From NCBI GenBank assembly GCA_007133745.1, contig SLMC01000015.1:1-8386 (forward strand): a stretch of 8,386 nucleotides of DNA, written 5' to 3'. Numbering within the stretch: position 1 is the first letter of the stretch; every line of letters starts with the position of its first letter. Of the stretch, positions 6,141 through 8,386 are shown one piece after another. Source of the stretch: Kiritimatiellia bacterium. GTDB taxonomy: Bacteria > Verrucomicrobiota > Kiritimatiellia > UBA8416 > SLMC01. The notes beneath the pieces were generated by a model. The model saw only the letters and a program-made list of their open reading frames with translations, ran no database searches and was not told the DNA's origin. Made by a program: the position numbers and the translations under genes.

Positions 6141-6839
6141 ATGAACATGGTTAAGACATTCGTCAAGGGGCTGTGGAAGGAGAACCCTATATTCCGGCTG
6201 GTGCTGGGCATGTGTCCGGCGCTGGCCGTGACCACCTCGCTGGAGAACGCGCTCGGCATGGGCGTGGCGGCCACGTTCGTGCTGGTCTGCTCGAATATCG
6301 TGATCGCCTCCTTGCGCAAGGCCATTCCCGCCAAAGTCCGCATTCCCTGCTTTATCGTGGTCATCGCCACGTTCGTGACGGTGGTGGACCTGATGATGAA
6401 CGGGTTCCTGCCCGAGTTGCACGCCGCGCTCGGGCTCTTCATTCCGCTGATCGTCGTCAACTGCATCATTCTCGGTCGCGCCGAAGCCTTCGCGTCCAAG
6501 AACACCGTGGCGCTCTCCGCCGCCGACGGATTCGGTATGGGGCTGGGTTTCACGCTGGGCTTGGCCGTGCTGGGAATCTGCCGCGAAGTTCTCGGCGCGG
6601 GCTCGATTACGCTCTGGGGCAACCTGCAATGGCAGTTTGCCGAGAACGATACGATGATCCTCTTCATTCTCGCGCCGGGCGGGTTCATCGCGCTGGGCGG
6701 TCTGCTCGGCCTCATGAACCATGCGCAATCCGTCCTGGCCCGCCGCGGCGGCGGCACATTCGAACCGCCCGCCCACCTCGATTGCCGCCATTGCGTCATC
6801 TGCAAATGGGGCGGAGTCGAACCGCCCGCAGGCGCGTAG
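6141..6839 (+). CDS. rnfE: Electron transport complex subunit RnfE (membrane core)
   Basis: RnfE is a six-helix membrane subunit, homologous to NqrD, that forms the core of the complex with its structural relative RnfA. The 232-residue product carries LGMCPALAV (22-30) with C25 and IPLIVVNCIILGRAEAFASKN (101-121) with C108. By homology with NqrD/NqrE these two cysteines supply half the ligands of the iron-sulfur cluster shared with RnfA. DGFGMGLGF (129-137) and LAPGGFIALG (177-186) are also typical. Family similarity ends near residue 203. The remaining ~30 residues are a tail with C215-x2-C218-x2-C221 and two EPPA motifs, encoded by DNA with a 13-base direct repeat. Separated from rnfG by three genes, it has its own ribosome site. 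The next gene is asnB, not rnfA. Confidence 0.94.
   Translation: MNMVKTFVKGLWKENPIFRLVLGMCPALAVTTSLENALGMGVAATFVLVCSNIVIASLRKAIPAKVRIPCFIVVIATFVTVVDLMMNGFLPELHAALGLFIPLIVVNCIILGRAEAFASKNTVALSAADGFGMGLGFTLGLAVLGICREVLGAGSITLWGNLQWQFAENDTMILFILAPGGFIALGGLLGLMNHAQSVLARRGGGTFEPPAHLDCRHCVICKWGGVEPPAGA
6750..6829. repeat. 13-base direct repeat with paired hairpins inside the rnfE 3' end
   Basis: TCGAACCGCCCGC occurs at 6760-6772 and 6817-6829. The copies are 57 bases apart, so both are read in the same frame as part of EPPA. Each forms the right arm of a hairpin: GGCGG (6750-6754) with CCGCC (6765-6769), and GGGCGG (6809-6814) with CCGCCC (6822-6827) around the 7-base loop AGTCGAA. The stretch encodes the non-conserved RnfE tail. 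Confidence 0.55.
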
Positions 6840-6865
6840 GCCCGGATGCCTTGACCCCGCGAATT

Positions 6866-6906
6866 TGGCGAACAGATGAGCACGAAAGAAGAATAAGAAG
6901 CATTTT
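6866..6906. repeat. Possible dispersed-repeat remnant between rnfE and asnB
   Basis: The purine-rich run from 6869 (CGAACAGATGAGCACGAAAG, continuing with GAAGAATAAGAAG) resembles the degenerate ACAGATGAACACGAAG-type words that I recall as dispersed intergenic repeats in some environmental genomes. It also contains a six-codon frame, MSTKEE-stop (6876-6896), too short to call a gene. The rest of the 120-base spacer shows no RnfA coding sequence and no clear terminator. Confidence 0.25.
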
Positions 6907-6959
6907 ACAACCGCTGCGCTAGAGGAAGGCAGAGGGGTCGTCATAGAAAGGCGAATGAT

Positions 6960-8386
6960 ATGTGCGGAATTACAGCCGTTTGGGGCGAGCAGGATCAAGC
7001 GCTGACCGACGCCATGACGGAGTGTCTAATCCATCGCGGCCCGGATGCCGGCGGCATGGCCTCGCTGGGACGGGCCACGCTGGGACATCGCCGTCTTTCC
7101 ATCATGGACCCGGAAGGCGGCAGACAACCCATATTCAACGAGAATCGCGAAATTTGCATTGTCGCGAACGGAGAGATATACAATTTTCATGCGCTCAGAG
7201 ACGATCTGTCCGAGAGGCACCAATTCAGCACTTCGAGCGATAGCGAGGCGCCGCTCCATCTTTTCGAAGAAGCCAACCATGAGATGGTTAAGCGACTTGA
7301 CGGCATGTTCGCATTCATTTTGACCGACGGACAAGATTTGCTGGCGGCACGAGATCCGGTCGGCATCAAGCCCCTGTACTACGGGGAGTCAGGCAACAGA
7401 ACCGTCTTCGCATCCGAGCTGAAAGCCCTGTGCGGTTGTGCGAGTCATGTCAAAGAATTCCCGCCGGGCAGTTTCTTCCATACACAGACTGGTTTCAAGA
7501 AGTACCGCAGTATCCCGCGCGCCAAACCCGATGAGCATCGCTCCGTCGAGGACTGGTGCCGGAAGATCAGAAACGGTCTGACCCATGCTGTTAAAAAAAG
7601 GCTCATGAGCGATGTCCCGGTGGGCGCTTTTCTCTCGGGCGGACTGGACAGCAGCCTTATTGCGGCGATTGCCAGATCGTACGTGAGTGAACTGCACACT
7701 TTTTCGGTTGGCATCGAAGGAAGCCGCGATCTGGCGGCTGCCCGAGTCGTCGCTCGGCACATCGACAGCATCCACCACGAGTACGCGTTTACCCGCGACG
7801 AAATCATAGAGCGTCTCCCGGAAATCGTCTTCCATCTGGAATCGTTCGACCAGGATCTGGTCAGAAGCGCGATACCATGCTATTTCGTGTCCCAACTGGC
7901 ATCGAAACATGTCAAGGTAATCTTGACGGGTGAAGGCGCGGACGAGCTGTTTGGCGGCTACTCGTATTACAAGGACTTCGACGAAACCATGCCGCTCCAC
8001 GAGGAACTGTACCGTAGCGTGTCCTCTCTTCACAACATCAACCTCCAGCGCGTCGATCGCCTGACCATGGCGCATTCGATCGAGGGCAGAGTTCCGTTCC
8101 TCGACCTGGATATGATCGAACTGGGACAACGCATCCCTTCCGGGCTGAAGATCCGCAAGAACAAGAACGGCGAGCAGATCGAAAAGTGGATACTGAGAAA
8201 GGCCTTTGAAGATCTTTTGCCAGAGGAAATCACGTGGAGAACGAAGGAGCAATTCGACGAAGGCAGCGGAACCAGCGATATTACGGGCGGACTGGCGCGC
8301 CACTTCATGCCCCGAGCCAATGTAAAGAAATACAGCGACGCGCACCAACTGGATCGCATCGGAAATCATGAGGAATGCGTTTACCA
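6960..8386 (+). CDS. asnB: Asparagine synthetase, glutamine-hydrolysing (partial, runs off the right edge)
   Basis: AsnB makes asparagine from aspartate, ATP and glutamine-derived ammonia in the cytoplasm. The ATG at 6960 is preceded by AGAAAGG (6945-6951) and gives the required MCGI start with the catalytic Cys2 of the class II glutamine amidotransferase domain. That domain also shows HRGPD (25-29), R45, the NGEIYN motif (70-75) and SDSE (93-96). The synthetase domain has the ATP-binding SGGLDSS (226-232), LTGEGADELFGGY (322-334), EGRVPFLD (375-382) and KEQFDEG (429-435). About 475 codons are visible with no stop; the family is usually somewhat over 500 residues, so the missing part is likely short. 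Its codon use (AGA, AGG and ATA frequent) looks less GC-biased than that of the rnf genes, hinting at a different history. It has no functional link to Rnf and occupies the place where rnfA might be expected. Confidence 0.93.
   Translation, partial: MCGITAVWGEQDQALTDAMTECLIHRGPDAGGMASLGRATLGHRRLSIMDPEGGRQPIFNENREICIVANGEIYNFHALRDDLSERHQFSTSSDSEAPLHLFEEANHEMVKRLDGMFAFILTDGQDLLAARDPVGIKPLYYGESGNRTVFASELKALCGCASHVKEFPPGSFFHTQTGFKKYRSIPRAKPDEHRSVEDWCRKIRNGLTHAVKKRLMSDVPVGAFLSGGLDSSLIAAIARSYVSELHTFSVGIEGSRDLAAARVVARHIDSIHHEYAFTRDEIIERLPEIVFHLESFDQDLVRSAIPCYFVSQLASKHVKVILTGEGADELFGGYSYYKDFDETMPLHEELYRSVSSLHNINLQRVDRLTMAHSIEGRVPFLDLDMIELGQRIPSGLKIRKNKNGEQIEKWILRKAFEDLLPEEITWRTKEQFDEGSGTSDITGGLARHFMPRANVKKYSDAHQLDRIGNHEECVY

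Noticed and set aside
6876..6896. A mini-frame MSTKEE-stop considered as a remnant of the rnfA start.
   Set aside because: Six codons cannot be assigned to RnfA, and the surrounding purine-rich sequence looks more like a dispersed-repeat fragment.
6102..6998. Two overlapping minus-strand frames (about 261 and 298 codons) opposite rnfE.
   Set aside because: They span the rnfE gene and the spacer, contain no known domain, and are explained by codon bias on the + strand.
7389..8369. A 326-codon minus-strand frame opposite asnB.
   Set aside because: It lies wholly opposite the conserved AsnB synthetase domain and has no recognisable motif, so it is a shadow frame.
1..8386. CRISPR arrays, insertion-sequence transposases and complete tRNA or rRNA genes were looked for.
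   Set aside because: No regularly spaced repeats, transposase motifs or full cloverleaf folds were visible. Only short direct repeats and one T-arm-like hairpin were found.

Overview
The window carries most of an Rnf-type, ion-pumping ferredoxin:NAD+ oxidoreductase locus on the + strand, in the order rnfB, rnfC, rnfD, rnfG, (three unrelated genes), rnfE. It is followed by the first ~475 codons of a glutamine-dependent asparagine synthetase gene (asnB) that runs off the right edge. DNA is GC-rich. The B-C-D-G-E order (rather than A-B-C-D-G-E of gammaproteobacteria), the cysteine-rich multi-cluster RnfB, and short repeat-like words in the spacers suggest an anaerobic or facultative bacterium outside the gammaproteobacteria. 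My best guess is a PVC-group lineage such as Kiritimatiellota/Verrucomicrobiota, but that is inference and other anaerobic phyla are possible.

Layout: 1-147 is a spacer with a 17-base direct repeat built from heptads. 148-954 is rnfB, 1039-2388 rnfC, 2440-3477 rnfD and 3474-4067 rnfG. 4067-4870 is a nucleotidyltransferase-like protein whose start overlaps the rnfG stop by one base (TAATG). 4867-5067 is a 66-residue protein coupled by an ATGA overlap. 5122-5925 is a membrane protein with an N-terminal GYF_2 (DUF4339) domain and a C-terminal DUF975 domain. 5926-6140 is a non-coding spacer with hairpins and repeats. 6141-6839 is rnfE, 6840-6959 a short spacer, and 6960 onward asnB (partial).

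How the genes work together: RnfB takes electrons from reduced ferredoxin. RnfC is the NADH/FMN/[4Fe-4S] peripheral subunit, RnfD and RnfG carry covalently attached flavins, and RnfE with RnfA forms the membrane core around a shared iron-sulfur cluster. RnfA is not in the window. It would be expected just after rnfE in the BCDGEA order, where asnB is found instead, or upstream of rnfB beyond the left edge.

The most unusual aspects are the three-gene interruption between rnfG and rnfE, with translation-level coupling at its left joint and a repeat-filled spacer at its right joint; the absence of rnfA; and a cysteine-containing RnfE tail encoded by DNA with a 13-base direct repeat and hairpins. 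I do not see a CRISPR array, an insertion sequence, an RNA gene or a clearly new defence system.
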